Assembly: GCA_023387815.1 (NCBI GenBank)
Contig: JAEWHK010000063.1
Span: 124,001-188,000, forward strand
Length of the DNA stretch: 64,000 bases
Direction: 5' to 3'
From: Pseudomonadota bacterium
GTDB taxonomy: Bacteria > Pseudomonadota > Gammaproteobacteria > Burkholderiales > Burkholderiaceae_B
This document shows, piece by piece, positions 33,103 to 41,462 of the stretch. Position 1 is the first letter of the stretch, and every line of letters starts with the position of its first letter. The translations under genes were made by a program, and so were the position numbers. The notes below the pieces were generated by a model that saw only the letters and a program-made list of their open reading frames with translations, searched no databases and had not been told where the DNA came from.

Positions 33103-35286
33103 ATGTGTATGCGATTCCCACCTTTCAAACAGGCGGTTCTGGCCAGTTGCGTTTTGTCCGTTTTTGCCTGCGCGGCCACTGCCGTCGGGCAGCCCTCCGA
33201 ATCGCAGAATTCAGGTTCAACAGGATCGACAGAACCCACCGACAACGTCACCCAACTGGGCGCTATCGTTGCTACCAGTACCCGCATGGATCGCCCTGCA
33301 AACGAAATCCCCGCGTCGGTGACCGTTCTGGATGGTTCGCAGATTCGCGCCAATGAAATGCAGGTCAACCTGTCTGAAGGCTTGCGTGGCATTCCCGGCC
33401 TGACCTTGCGCAATCGTCAGAATTACGCCCAGGATCTTCAGCTCAGCATTCGGGGCTTTGGCGCGCGTTCCGCCTTCGGTGTACGCGGGGTGCGTCTGTA
33501 TGTCGATGGAATCCCCGCCACCATGCCAGACGGACAGGGCCAGACGTCTAATATTGATCTGTCGTCCATTGATACGGCTGAAGTCCTGCGCGGTCCATTT
33601 TCTACGCTTTACGGCAATTCTTCGGGCGGCGTGGTGCTGACAGAAACCGAAACCGGCGAAGGACCGCTGAAACTGACACCATCGTTTGCCGCAGGCAGTT
33701 ACGGCCAGCTTCGTTATGGCATGAAGGCCTCCGGCTCGCGAGGAGACGGACCTGGCGCTATCGACTATCTGCTCAGCACCAATCATTTCAATACCGACGG
33801 TTATCGCGAGCACAGTGGCGCAGAGAAGAACCAGGTCAACGCAAAACTGGGCATGCAGGTGGGCGACAGCGGCCGTCTGAGTTTGCTGATGAATCATGTG
33901 GATATTTCCGCGGACGATCCTCAGGGCCTGACTCGCGAAGAATTCGAAAACGACCCGCGCCAGTCTTCGCCGAACGCCAAAACCTACAATGTCCGCAAAA
34001 CCACCAAGCAGACCCAGGGCGGCCTGGTCTACGAACAACCCTTGTCAGATCGAACGGATCTGCGTGTCATGGGCTATTACGGCGAGCGCGAGACCCGACA
34101 GTTTCTGTCTATCCCGATTGCGGCACAACGCGCCCCGTCACACGCCGGCGGCGTGATCTGGCTCAAGCGCCAGTATGGTGGCGCCGATGTCCGGCTGACA
34201 TCACATGTGTCATTGGCAGATCGTCCGCTGACACTGGTCGCAGGCGTGTCATGGGATACCATGCGCGAGGCGCGTAAAGGCTACGAAAATTTCATTGGTG
34301 ATCAGCTTGGCGTGCAGGGAACTCTGCGACGCGATGAAATCAATACCGTCTGGAACCTGGACCCTTATGTTCAGGCTTCATGGAACTTTGCGGACAACTG
34401 GACCCTGGATGCCGGACTCCGATACAGCAACGTCCATTTCAAATCGGCTGATCGATATATCACAACTGGCAATGCAGATGACAGTGGCACTGCCAGCTAC
34501 AGCAAGCTGCTGCCGGTTGTTGCGCTGAATTATCAGGGCACACCCGATTTATCCTTTTACGTGACGGCGGGTCGCGGCTTTGAAACGCCCACCCTCAACG
34601 AATTGTCATACAGAAACGACAGCGAACCGGGCCTCAATTTTGGTCTGAAACCTGCCAGCAACACGACGCTGGAAGCGGGGGCCAAAGCCAGAGTGGGCGG
34701 AGGTCAGCTGACCGCCGCCGTATTTCGCACCTATACCAAAGATGAAATCGTCAGCGCCGGTGGCTCAGGCGGAAGAACGACCTACCAGAATGCCGGACGC
34801 ACCCTGCGCGATGGTGTCGAACTGGCCTGGGATGCTGCTCTGTATCGCAGCCTGCGCGCGCGCCTCTCGTATACCTATCTGAATGCGCGTTACCGTGACA
34901 GCTTCTGCCCCGGCACGTGCAGCGGCAGCAACGAGATTCCTTCCGGCAACAAGATTCCTGGCATTGCCCGCGATACGGCGACCGCCTCCCTGTCCTGGGA
35001 ACCCGAACAGGGTCTGAATGGCGGCATAGACGTGGATTATCTGGGCAAGGTCTATGTGAACGATGCCAACAGCGAATCTGCTCACTCCGCCACCGTCACC
35101 GGTCTGCATGCCGGCTATAAATGGAAACGTGATCAGTGGACTGTCAATGCCTTCGCACGCGTCGATAACGTATTCAAGGCCAAATACGCTGGCTCCGTGA
35201 TTATCAACGATGCCAACAATCGCTTTTACGAGCCGGCTCCAGGCCGAAACTGGACGGCTGGCCTGACCTTAAGCTATCAGTTTTAG
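33103..35286 (+). CDS. pqqU: TonB-dependent receptor, YncD/PqqU-like (PQQ uptake)
   Basis: About 727 residues from the ATG at 33103 (33109 equally possible); a signal peptide follows (KQAVLASCVLSVFACAATA). The plug spans mature residues about 40-170 and the rest is a 22-strand barrel ending in Phe. The plug blocks NRQNYAQDLQLSIRGFG, VRLYVDGIPATMPDGQGQ and TSNIDLSS, and barrel blocks such as AGRGFETPT-NELSYR and the final EPAPGRNW, match my recollection of E. coli YncD, now PqqU, the outer-membrane importer of pyrroloquinoline quinone. A PQQ dehydrogenase gene follows after 46 bases, which supports the call. No pqqABCDE genes are in the window. Iron or copper receptor function is less likely. 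Confidence 0.85.
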   Translation: MCMRFPPFKQAVLASCVLSVFACAATAVGQPSESQNSGSTGSTEPTDNVTQLGAIVATSTRMDRPANEIPASVTVLDGSQIRANEMQVNLSEGLRGIPGLTLRNRQNYAQDLQLSIRGFGARSAFGVRGVRLYVDGIPATMPDGQGQTSNIDLSSIDTAEVLRGPFSTLYGNSSGGVVLTETETGEGPLKLTPSFAAGSYGQLRYGMKASGSRGDGPGAIDYLLSTNHFNTDGYREHSGAEKNQVNAKLGMQVGDSGRLSLLMNHVDISADDPQGLTREEFENDPRQSSPNAKTYNVRKTTKQTQGGLVYEQPLSDRTDLRVMGYYGERETRQFLSIPIAAQRAPSHAGGVIWLKRQYGGADVRLTSHVSLADRPLTLVAGVSWDTMREARKGYENFIGDQLGVQGTLRRDEINTVWNLDPYVQASWNFADNWTLDAGLRYSNVHFKSADRYITTGNADDSGTASYSKLLPVVALNYQGTPDLSFYVTAGRGFETPTLNELSYRNDSEPGLNFGLKPASNTTLEAGAKARVGGGQLTAAVFRTYTKDEIVSAGGSGGRTTYQNAGRTLRDGVELAWDAALYRSLRARLSYTYLNARYRDSFCPGTCSGSNEIPSGNKIPGIARDTATASLSWEPEQGLNGGIDVDYLGKVYVNDANSESAHSATVTGLHAGYKWKRDQWTVNAFARVDNVFKAKYAGSVIINDANNRFYEPAPGRNWTAGLTLSYQF

Positions 35287-35332
35287 CTGCTAAAATAAGC
35301 GAACAGTTGTCCGTTACACAGGGGATAGAATA

Positions 35333-37813
35333 ATGAATGATCGCAAACCCATATCTGGTATGGCGGGCCTCGGCCTGACCCTGCTCGGTATGCTCACTAT
35401 GCTGTTTGGCATATTCATGACAGTTGGCGGGGCCTGGCTGGCCATACTTGGCGGCAGCGTCTACTACGTGCTGATGGGTCTGGCCTTGCTGCTTTCAGGC
35501 TACCTGATCTGGAAGCGCAGTATGGTTGGCGCATGGCTTTATGCCATCGCGTTTATAGCAACCGTAATATGGGCAGTATGGGAAGCTGGCTGGGAGTTCT
35601 GGCCACTGGTTGCCCGCGTTTTCGCATTTGCCGTTCTCGCATTTCTGGTTTCGCTGGCCGTACCTGCCTTGCGCCGTGCCGAAGGCAAGGAACCGTGCCG
35701 TGTAACGCGCTGGTCCTCATTGGTGCTGGCAGTTGGCATTGTTGTGACGTTTGGCCTCTTCTTCTTCCCTAAATCAGTCATCGAGGCTGAAAATATTGCA
35801 CCTGTGACCAAAGTCGCTGACAACAACAAGCCATCGAACTGGGAGCATTGGGGCAATACCGTCGGGGGAACTCGCTTTGTTGCCATGGACCAGATCAACA
35901 AGAACAATATCGGTAAACTGGAAGTCGCATGGACTGCACATACCGGCGATATTCCCGAAAGCACGGGCTCTGGTGCCGAAGATCAGAATACGCCCCTGCA
36001 GATTGGCGACACGCTTTATGTGTGCACGCCATACAGTAAAGTCCTGGCCCTGGATGTAGACACGGGCAAGGAAAAATGGCGTTACGATCCAAAAGCGACC
36101 GCACCGAACTGGCAGCGCTGCCGCGGTCTTGGTTACTATGACGCCACTGCCGATGCTGATAGCGTGGCTCAGGCCAGTGCCACGGGCGCCCAGGTAGCAG
36201 GTGATCAAAATACATCCCCCGCAGACGGCACCACGCCTGCAGGCAATCTGCCTGTCAGTGAGCCGGCCAATGCACTCACCTGCGCAAGACGTCTTCTTCT
36301 TCCCACCACCGACGCCCGTCTGATTGCCATTAATGCAGACAACGGCCAACCCTGCACCGAATTCGGCAATCTGGGTACGGTTGATCTGAAGGTCGGCATG
36401 GGCGAAGTCAAAGAGGGTTACTATCAGCAAACCTCCACGCCACTGGTGGCCGGCAATCTGGTGATCGTTGGCGGACGCGTTGCGGATAACTTTGCTGTGG
36501 ATGAACCTCCTGGGGTCGTACGCGCATTCAATGTGATTTCCGGCAATCTGGAATGGGCATGGGATCCGGGCAATCCGGAAATCACAGGCCTGCCGCCCGA
36601 GGGACAAACCTACACACGTGGCACACCCAATGTCTGGTCCGCCATGTCTTACGATGCCAAGCTCGGCCTGGTCTATCTGCCCACGGGCAATGCCACGCCA
36701 GACTTCTATGCCGGGCAGCGGACAGAACTGGATGACAAATACAGTTCTTCCATCGTTGCGCTGGACGTGAAATCCGGTAAAGTGCGCTGGCATTTCCAGA
36801 CCACGCATCACGACCTGTGGGATTTTGACCTTCCCGCACAACCGTTACTTTATGACATTCCTGATGGTAAAGGCGGCACGAATTTCGCGCTGGTACAGAT
36901 AACCAAACAAGGCGAGATCTTTATGCTGGATCGCGTCACTGGCAAACCACTGGCAGAGGTCAAGGAAAAACCAGTGCCTCAGGGCAATGTGAAAGGTGAA
37001 CGTTATTCAGAAACCCAGCCGTTCTCTGTCGGTATGCCTTCGATTGGCAATCAGACGCTGAAAGAGTCGGATATGTGGGGCGCTACCGCCTTTGACCAGT
37101 TGCTGTGCCGCATCCAGTTTGCCGGCATGCGCCACGAGGGCGTGTATACGCCACCTGGAGAAGACCGCTCGCTGCAGTTCCCAGGATCTCTGGGCGGCAT
37201 GAACTGGGGCAGTGTTTCTGTGGATCCCACGACCAACTACATGTTCGTCAATGACATGCGACTCGGTCTGGCCAACTACATGATTCCTCGGGAAAAAGTC
37301 GGTGCTGGCGCCAGCGGTATCGAGATGGGTGTTGTACCGCAAGAAGGCACGCCTTATGGCGCCATGCGCGAACGCTTCCTGTCGCAGCTTGGCATTCCTT
37401 GCCAGAAGCCACCGTTTGGCACGATGAGCGCGATTGATCTGAGAACGCGGAAATTGGTATGGCAGGTGCCGGTAGGAACGGTACAGGATACGGGTCCATT
37501 GGGCATCCGTATGGGTATGCCGATTCCGGTAGGTATGCCTACGCTCGGTCCATCACTGGCAACGCAGGCGGGTCTGTTGTTCTTTGCAGGCACCCAGGAT
37601 TTCTATCTGCGCGCCTTTGATTCATCAACAGGCAAAGAGATCTGGAAATCACGTCTTCCAGTGGGCAGTCAGTCCGGACCTATGTCCTATATCTCGCCGA
37701 AAACAGGCAAGCAGTATGTGCTGATCAACGCTGGTGGCGCTCGCCAGTCTCCGGATCGCGGCGACTACATCATCGCCTACGCACTGCCTGATGATGCGCG
37801 CAAGGATCAATAA
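35333..37813 (+). CDS. Membrane-bound PQQ-dependent dehydrogenase, glucose/quinate/shikimate type
   Basis: An 826-residue quinoprotein. Residues 1-145 hold five membrane helices, as in E. coli Gcd, and the rest is an eight-bladed periplasmic propeller. Motifs include NTVGGTRFVAMDQIN (near 180), the YLPTGNATPDFYAGQRT region with the likely catalytic Asp (near 455), TTHHDLWDFDLPAQP (near 490) and MWGATAFDQLLCR (near 582). It oxidises a sugar or cyclic polyol and passes electrons to ubiquinone. An Ala/Thr/Pro-rich insertion of about 28 residues follows GLGYYDA (near 268) compared with Gcd as I recall it. Glucose versus quinate specificity is undecided. It is downstream of the PqqU-like gene. Confidence 0.88.
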   Translation: MNDRKPISGMAGLGLTLLGMLTMLFGIFMTVGGAWLAILGGSVYYVLMGLALLLSGYLIWKRSMVGAWLYAIAFIATVIWAVWEAGWEFWPLVARVFAFAVLAFLVSLAVPALRRAEGKEPCRVTRWSSLVLAVGIVVTFGLFFFPKSVIEAENIAPVTKVADNNKPSNWEHWGNTVGGTRFVAMDQINKNNIGKLEVAWTAHTGDIPESTGSGAEDQNTPLQIGDTLYVCTPYSKVLALDVDTGKEKWRYDPKATAPNWQRCRGLGYYDATADADSVAQASATGAQVAGDQNTSPADGTTPAGNLPVSEPANALTCARRLLLPTTDARLIAINADNGQPCTEFGNLGTVDLKVGMGEVKEGYYQQTSTPLVAGNLVIVGGRVADNFAVDEPPGVVRAFNVISGNLEWAWDPGNPEITGLPPEGQTYTRGTPNVWSAMSYDAKLGLVYLPTGNATPDFYAGQRTELDDKYSSSIVALDVKSGKVRWHFQTTHHDLWDFDLPAQPLLYDIPDGKGGTNFALVQITKQGEIFMLDRVTGKPLAEVKEKPVPQGNVKGERYSETQPFSVGMPSIGNQTLKESDMWGATAFDQLLCRIQFAGMRHEGVYTPPGEDRSLQFPGSLGGMNWGSVSVDPTTNYMFVNDMRLGLANYMIPREKVGAGASGIEMGVVPQEGTPYGAMRERFLSQLGIPCQKPPFGTMSAIDLRTRKLVWQVPVGTVQDTGPLGIRMGMPIPVGMPTLGPSLATQAGLLFFAGTQDFYLRAFDSSTGKEIWKSRLPVGSQSGPMSYISPKTGKQYVLINAGGARQSPDRGDYIIAYALPDDARKDQ

Positions 37814-37822
37814 CAAATGAAA

Positions 37823-37856
37823 TAGCGGACTCCGATTTCGTGACCGGAGTCCGCTA
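37823..37856. terminator. 12-bp stem hairpin between convergent genes
   Basis: TAGCGGACTCCG/CGGAGTCCGCTA is a perfect 12-bp stem with a 10-base loop, 10 bases after the quinoprotein stop and 15 bases before the convergent aminopeptidase stop. U-tracts are poor on both strands, but the position fits a bidirectional terminator. Confidence 0.65.
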
Positions 37857-37870
37857 AATCAAATCTATCC

Positions 37871-38662
37871 TCACACGATTGCTTCAAAACCCTCAACAGG
37901 TTCAGGCCATGGCGTCAGTATCTCAAAGCCATCAGCAGTCACCACCACCATATGCTCCCATTGCGCTGACAGTGAATGATCTTTAGTAACCACTGTCCAG
38001 CCATCTGCCAGCTGGCGTGAATGCCGTTTGCCTGCATTGATCATCGGTTCGATGGTGAACATCATCCCTTCCTTAAGGCGCAGGCCTTCTCCGGGACGGC
38101 CATAATGCAGAACCTGCGGATCATCATGATAGATCTGGCCAATACCATGGCCGCAATATTCGCGCACGATGCTGAAACCTTCGCGATGTGCAACGTTCTG
38201 AATGGCATAGCCAACATCACCCAGCGTTGCACCAGGCTTCACCTGGCGGATGCCCGCAACCATGGCTTCGTAAGTGGTATGCACCAGTCGTTTGGCCAGC
38301 GGCCCAGGTTCACCCACAAAATACATGCGGCTTGTATCGCCATACCATCCGTCCTTGATAACCGCGACATCAATATTGACAATATCGCCGTTACGCAGAA
38401 CCTTGTCTGATGGAATTCCATGACAAATGACATGGTTGACCGAGGTACAGACCGTTTTGGGAAAACCGTGATAACCAATGTTGGCCGGGATCGCCTGCTG
38501 CACATTAACAATGTGGTCATGACAAATGCGATCAAGCTCGTCTGTGGTCACGCCGGGCTTTACATGTGGCGCAACAATATGGAGGACCTCTGCGGCCAGC
38601 CGGCCCGCGATGCGCGCCTTCTCAATGTCCTGCGCAGATTTGATTGAAACCCTCTGATTCAT
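37871..38662 (-). CDS. map: Type I methionine aminopeptidase
   Basis: A 263-residue MetAP, normal length, starting at 38662 with GGAG 9 bases upstream. All five metal ligands are visible: Asp in NIDVAVIKDGWYGD (two), His in CGHGIG, Glu in TIEPMIN and Glu in QWEHMVV. It removes initiator methionine in the cytosol. It is unlikely to be the housekeeping copy because rpsB, tsf or glnD are absent; instead its start codon overlaps the stop of a ParD-like gene by 4 bases, so the two are translated together. The antitoxin-like partner suggests a regulated or accessory copy. Confidence 0.9.
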   Translation of the reverse strand: MNQRVSIKSAQDIEKARIAGRLAAEVLHIVAPHVKPGVTTDELDRICHDHIVNVQQAIPANIGYHGFPKTVCTSVNHVICHGIPSDKVLRNGDIVNIDVAVIKDGWYGDTSRMYFVGEPGPLAKRLVHTTYEAMVAGIRQVKPGATLGDVGYAIQNVAHREGFSIVREYCGHGIGQIYHDDPQVLHYGRPGEGLRLKEGMMFTIEPMINAGKRHSRQLADGWTVVTKDHSLSAQWEHMVVVTADGFEILTPWPEPVEGFEAIV

Positions 38663-38919
38663 TGACGCGCTCCGGATACCGCAGCGGAGCGGGCAGACGT
38701 TGTGCCCATGGTCGAAATGGCGTTCAGATCGAACGATCCGCCCTGCCCGGCCTGTACCAGGAGGCGGCAAAGATCGCTATGGTCGAGATCAGGATACATT
38801 TCTGCCAGCATCCCAATTCGCATCCAGTGCTCGGCCTGGGCGTTGATGGATCGGCTTAGCGCCGTGCTGGCAAGACGCAGATTCTCATGCATCTGATCGG
38901 AAATTTTTACTATACCCAT
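38659..38919 (-). CDS. ParD-like antitoxin-family protein
   Basis: An 86-residue protein resembling the ParD-like family (ribbon-helix-helix): MGIVKISDQMHENLRLAS starts with the DNA-binding beta strand and helix, and ALSRSINAQAEHWMRIGMLAE continues it. The C-terminal 30 residues are rich in Gly, Ser, Thr and Ala. In classical modules ParD neutralises the ParE toxin and represses its own promoter; here no parE is present and the overlapping downstream gene is a methionine aminopeptidase. I recall the same ParD-like/MetAP pairing in other proteobacteria, without known function. A near-palindrome lies just upstream. Confidence 0.8.
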   Translation of the reverse strand: MGIVKISDQMHENLRLASTALSRSINAQAEHWMRIGMLAEMYPDLDHSDLCRLLVQAGQGGSFDLNAISTMGTTSARSAAVSGARQ

Positions 38920-38952
38920 ATTGGTGGCATTTTCCAGAAAGAAGATAATATT

Positions 38953-38978
38953 GAACTATATACGAAGCGTATACGTTC
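38953..38978. promoter_or_regulatory. Near-palindrome in the parD-like promoter region
   Basis: TATACG-AAG-CGTATA, flanked by GAAC and GTTC arms (one-base asymmetry), lies 34-59 bases upstream of the parD-like start and overlaps an AT-rich region that could hold its -10 element. It fits an autoregulatory site of a ribbon-helix-helix protein. Confidence 0.5.
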
Positions 38979-38998
38979 AGTATATCATGCCACGAATA

Positions 38999-40030
38999 TC
39001 ATGATTGCAATGGACGGCCTTTGCGGCCCATCAGATAGGCCATGAGCTGACCTGCAGGCAGCGCTTCCAGAGAGCGAACTGACTCCAGGAGCGCCCGCGC
39101 CTTGGCCTGCCCCGATTCACGGCCCACAAGTGTCATAAAACGTTGCTCGATGTCTTCTACCGACGATATTTCACTGGCTGCAACGTCCGGGAACCAGACT
39201 ATTTCCATTGGCTCTGCGCCATGCTTGCGCCCCCAAAGCGCCTGCAGCTGCTCATGCGTATCCGGAAACGACGGGGCTCCGCTGGCCGCCAGACTGACAC
39301 AAAGCACACCGTCCATGGCCGCCCTGCCTGGGCCTGGAACATCCGTCAGATCATCATCTCTGAACCCCTGTTCCTGCGACTTACAGGATGAAGAGGGCTT
39401 TCTGGCATTTTCCGCCAGCCGCATTGCCTGATCGGCGGCCAGTCCCAATGCGTGACGCGTTGCCTGTTCCGTGAGGCCCCGGGCTTTGGCGGCTGCAGCT
39501 GCCGCGCCAATCGTCCCGCTGCTCATCCCTGCATACCAGGGATGCTCGGGCTCATCTGCAAGTAAGGCCGCGAGCGTGGCTGATGTTGCATATCCTGCCG
39601 CCAGCACTTCCATCAGTTTTTTGCCATCGGCCTGATATGCCTCTGCACTGCCCCAGGCCGCTGGCAAGATGGCCGAATCAAAGGCATGCAAATGGTCCGT
39701 ATATGTCGTGCCCTGGCGCCGAACATCCAGCAGCAAACCGTTAGCCAGCGCGGATAGTTCGGGCAACAGCGTCTGCTCATCCAGCGCCTGAGCCCCTTGC
39801 TGGGCCCCCGATGGCGTCTCGTCTGATGCCGCGCCCGGCGTTGCGGGCGAACGTACTGCCGAAGACACCGAGTCCGACCAGGAAGTCTCGTCATTCAGCG
39901 ATTCCGGACTCGAGGCGAGGGCGATAATCACTCCCTCCAGCAGCCGCCAGCGAAGCTGCTCGGTCACTTCCACCGGGATTTCCTTAAAGGTAAGGGTATT
40001 GATGAATCTCGCAAGTTCAACGCTTAGCAA
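38999..40030 (-). CDS. Short MmgE/PrpD-like protein
   Basis: A 343-residue protein that resembles the MmgE/PrpD family (2-methylcitrate dehydratase-like, usually about 450 residues). The N-terminus VELARFINTLTFKEIPVEV and the region LLLDVRRQGTTYTDHLHAFDSAILPAAWGSAEAYQADGK, with its DHLHAFDSA motif, match the helical domain. Residues about 55-90 are a Ser/Ala/Thr/Pro-rich insert, and the lid domain expected between about 270 and 400 seems missing or shrunk, although the C-terminal tail is present. An intact dehydratase or isomerase activity is therefore doubtful. It is followed by the parD-like gene. Confidence 0.6.
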   Translation of the reverse strand: MLSVELARFINTLTFKEIPVEVTEQLRWRLLEGVIIALASSPESLNDETSWSDSVSSAVRSPATPGAASDETPSGAQQGAQALDEQTLLPELSALANGLLLDVRRQGTTYTDHLHAFDSAILPAAWGSAEAYQADGKKLMEVLAAGYATSATLAALLADEPEHPWYAGMSSGTIGAAAAAAKARGLTEQATRHALGLAADQAMRLAENARKPSSSCKSQEQGFRDDDLTDVPGPGRAAMDGVLCVSLAASGAPSFPDTHEQLQALWGRKHGAEPMEIVWFPDVAASEISSVEDIEQRFMTLVGRESGQAKARALLESVRSLEALPAGQLMAYLMGRKGRPLQS

Positions 40031-40192
40031 CTCTGCGTACCTCTCTCAGCCAATCATGTCCTGTCAGCGACTATTCTGAATTATCGGGCGCGGCAGCGCC
40101 AGCCAAACAAACGCCTTTTCTTAACAAAAATCATACTTGTAAGTTTAAAACATTGTTTAGTTAATTTGGCGCCACAGTCAGACGAGGAATGC

Positions 40193-41086
40193 TCACGCCT
40201 GTTGCGCGACCTGTTCAGGCGATTGCCGGGGCGCAGAACGAGGATCCTTTTCCCAGCTTTGTGATATTTCCTGCCAACGACTGGCAAATAGCTCCGGGTC
40301 CGGCACCTGTACGCCAAAGACGTCCAGCAGGGCATCCTGGGTTTCCTGTGCACTCTCCAGAATGGTCTTGTGCATCTGTCCGTCCCGATACCGTTTGGTC
40401 AGCTGATTGTTCAGCAGCGTGTAGCGCCCGTTCTGAAATATTCGGGCTGCAATAATCGAATGTCTGAAGTGAGAAGAGTCGTGCGTCGAAGTGAAATAAT
40501 TGACAGGAATATAATCCACCGGCTCCTGACGGGTGAGTTCAAAGCGATACATGCTGCGCCACTCTTGATCGGTGCCCAGCTGCAGCCAGTATTCTCCATC
40601 GATCAGAAGGCAGCGATAAAGCCCGTACTGTGTCTGCTGAGGATTCTCCCGGTTCAGGACAATCGGCGTTGGAATGCTGTTGCCGCCGAATCCAACATCC
40701 ACAATATAAGGCCGATGATCAATGCGCACATGCAGTAGCATATGGGATCGGGGCGTTATCTCGTCATCTTTTGCCCCCCATTGCACGCGCGCAATCAGAT
40801 TGGAAACGGTGAACCCCAGCCGCTGCAGCACATGCGCAAAAAGCAGATTCTGTTCATAACAGTATCCGCCACGTTCACTGAAAACCAGCTTTTGTTCGAT
40901 AGCAGGCAAATCAATGTTAACTGGCCGATTCAGGAACGGGTCCAGGTTTTCAAATGTAATAATCTGCTGATGCCGCAGCTGTAACGCAGACAAGGTCTGC
41001 AGCGAACAATCAGTTGGCCCCGTGTAACCAAGCCTGTCAAAATACGCATCCAGATCTATCTGGTACTCTGCTTGCGCGGTCTTCAT
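40193..41086 (-). CDS. Arylamine N-acetyltransferase
   Basis: A 297-residue NAT, the usual length, starting at 41086 with GGAG 8 bases upstream. The catalytic triad is seen: Cys in SERGGYCYEQN (near 70), His in RSHMLLHV (near 110) and Asp in YIVDVGFGGN (near 125). These cytosolic enzymes transfer acetyl from acetyl-CoA to aromatic amines and hydrazines. It stands alone, with a 162-base spacer to the MmgE/PrpD-like gene, and is divergent from the OsmC gene. Confidence 0.88.
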   Translation of the reverse strand: MKTAQAEYQIDLDAYFDRLGYTGPTDCSLQTLSALQLRHQQIITFENLDPFLNRPVNIDLPAIEQKLVFSERGGYCYEQNLLFAHVLQRLGFTVSNLIARVQWGAKDDEITPRSHMLLHVRIDHRPYIVDVGFGGNSIPTPIVLNRENPQQTQYGLYRCLLIDGEYWLQLGTDQEWRSMYRFELTRQEPVDYIPVNYFTSTHDSSHFRHSIIAARIFQNGRYTLLNNQLTKRYRDGQMHKTILESAQETQDALLDVFGVQVPDPELFASRWQEISQSWEKDPRSAPRQSPEQVAQQA

Positions 41087-41462
41087 CAAAACACTCCGGA
41101 TTAAAAGTGAAACAACAATTGCAGCGTTAAACCTCAATTTGTATAGAGATCAACCGGCCGTCCCTGCTTGTAGCAGGGCGCTGATTTCTGATTCAAGCTT
41201 AAACGAAATCATGCGGGCGCGCGATTATCTGTCAGATAAAGAGAGGAATATCGCACGCCTGACCTGCTCGCATCAAGGCTGGCTTACACAAAAATACAAC
41301 TCGGCATCAAAGTTCCACACCAAAAGTTATGACCTCGGCATAGACTGACATGAATATCAGTAAAGTCACTTAACGAATCGGACTTGTTTTTAATGCCTAA
41401 CGGATGTACTTCAGGCGTTGCGACCCAGGTCAGGTTTATTTGTTTTTATTCAGGAGAAAAGG
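41087..41462. other. Divergent spacer with a hairpin and a 15-bp palindrome
   Basis: 376 bases between the arylamine N-acetyltransferase and OsmC genes. It holds a hairpin, CCCTGC/GCAGGG with loop TTGTA (41162-41178), and a 15-bp palindrome, TTATCTGTCAGATAA (41225-41239). A short open frame on the + strand is not credible as a gene. Both promoters must lie here; the palindrome is the best operator candidate. Its binding protein is unknown. Confidence 0.45.

Noticed and set aside
33217..34038. A 273-codon frame opposite the PqqU-like gene, and a 355-codon frame opposite the PQQ dehydrogenase (35774-36841)
   Set aside because: Both lie wholly inside strongly supported genes with no motifs of their own.
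38959..38973. Partial resemblance of TATACGAAG to a loxP arm
   Set aside because: Only nine bases match and there is no 8-base spacer with a second arm; the site is better explained as an operator.
41139..41348. A 69-codon open frame in the acetyltransferase-OsmC spacer
   Set aside because: No ribosome-binding site, no recognisable motif, and it overlaps hairpin and palindrome elements.
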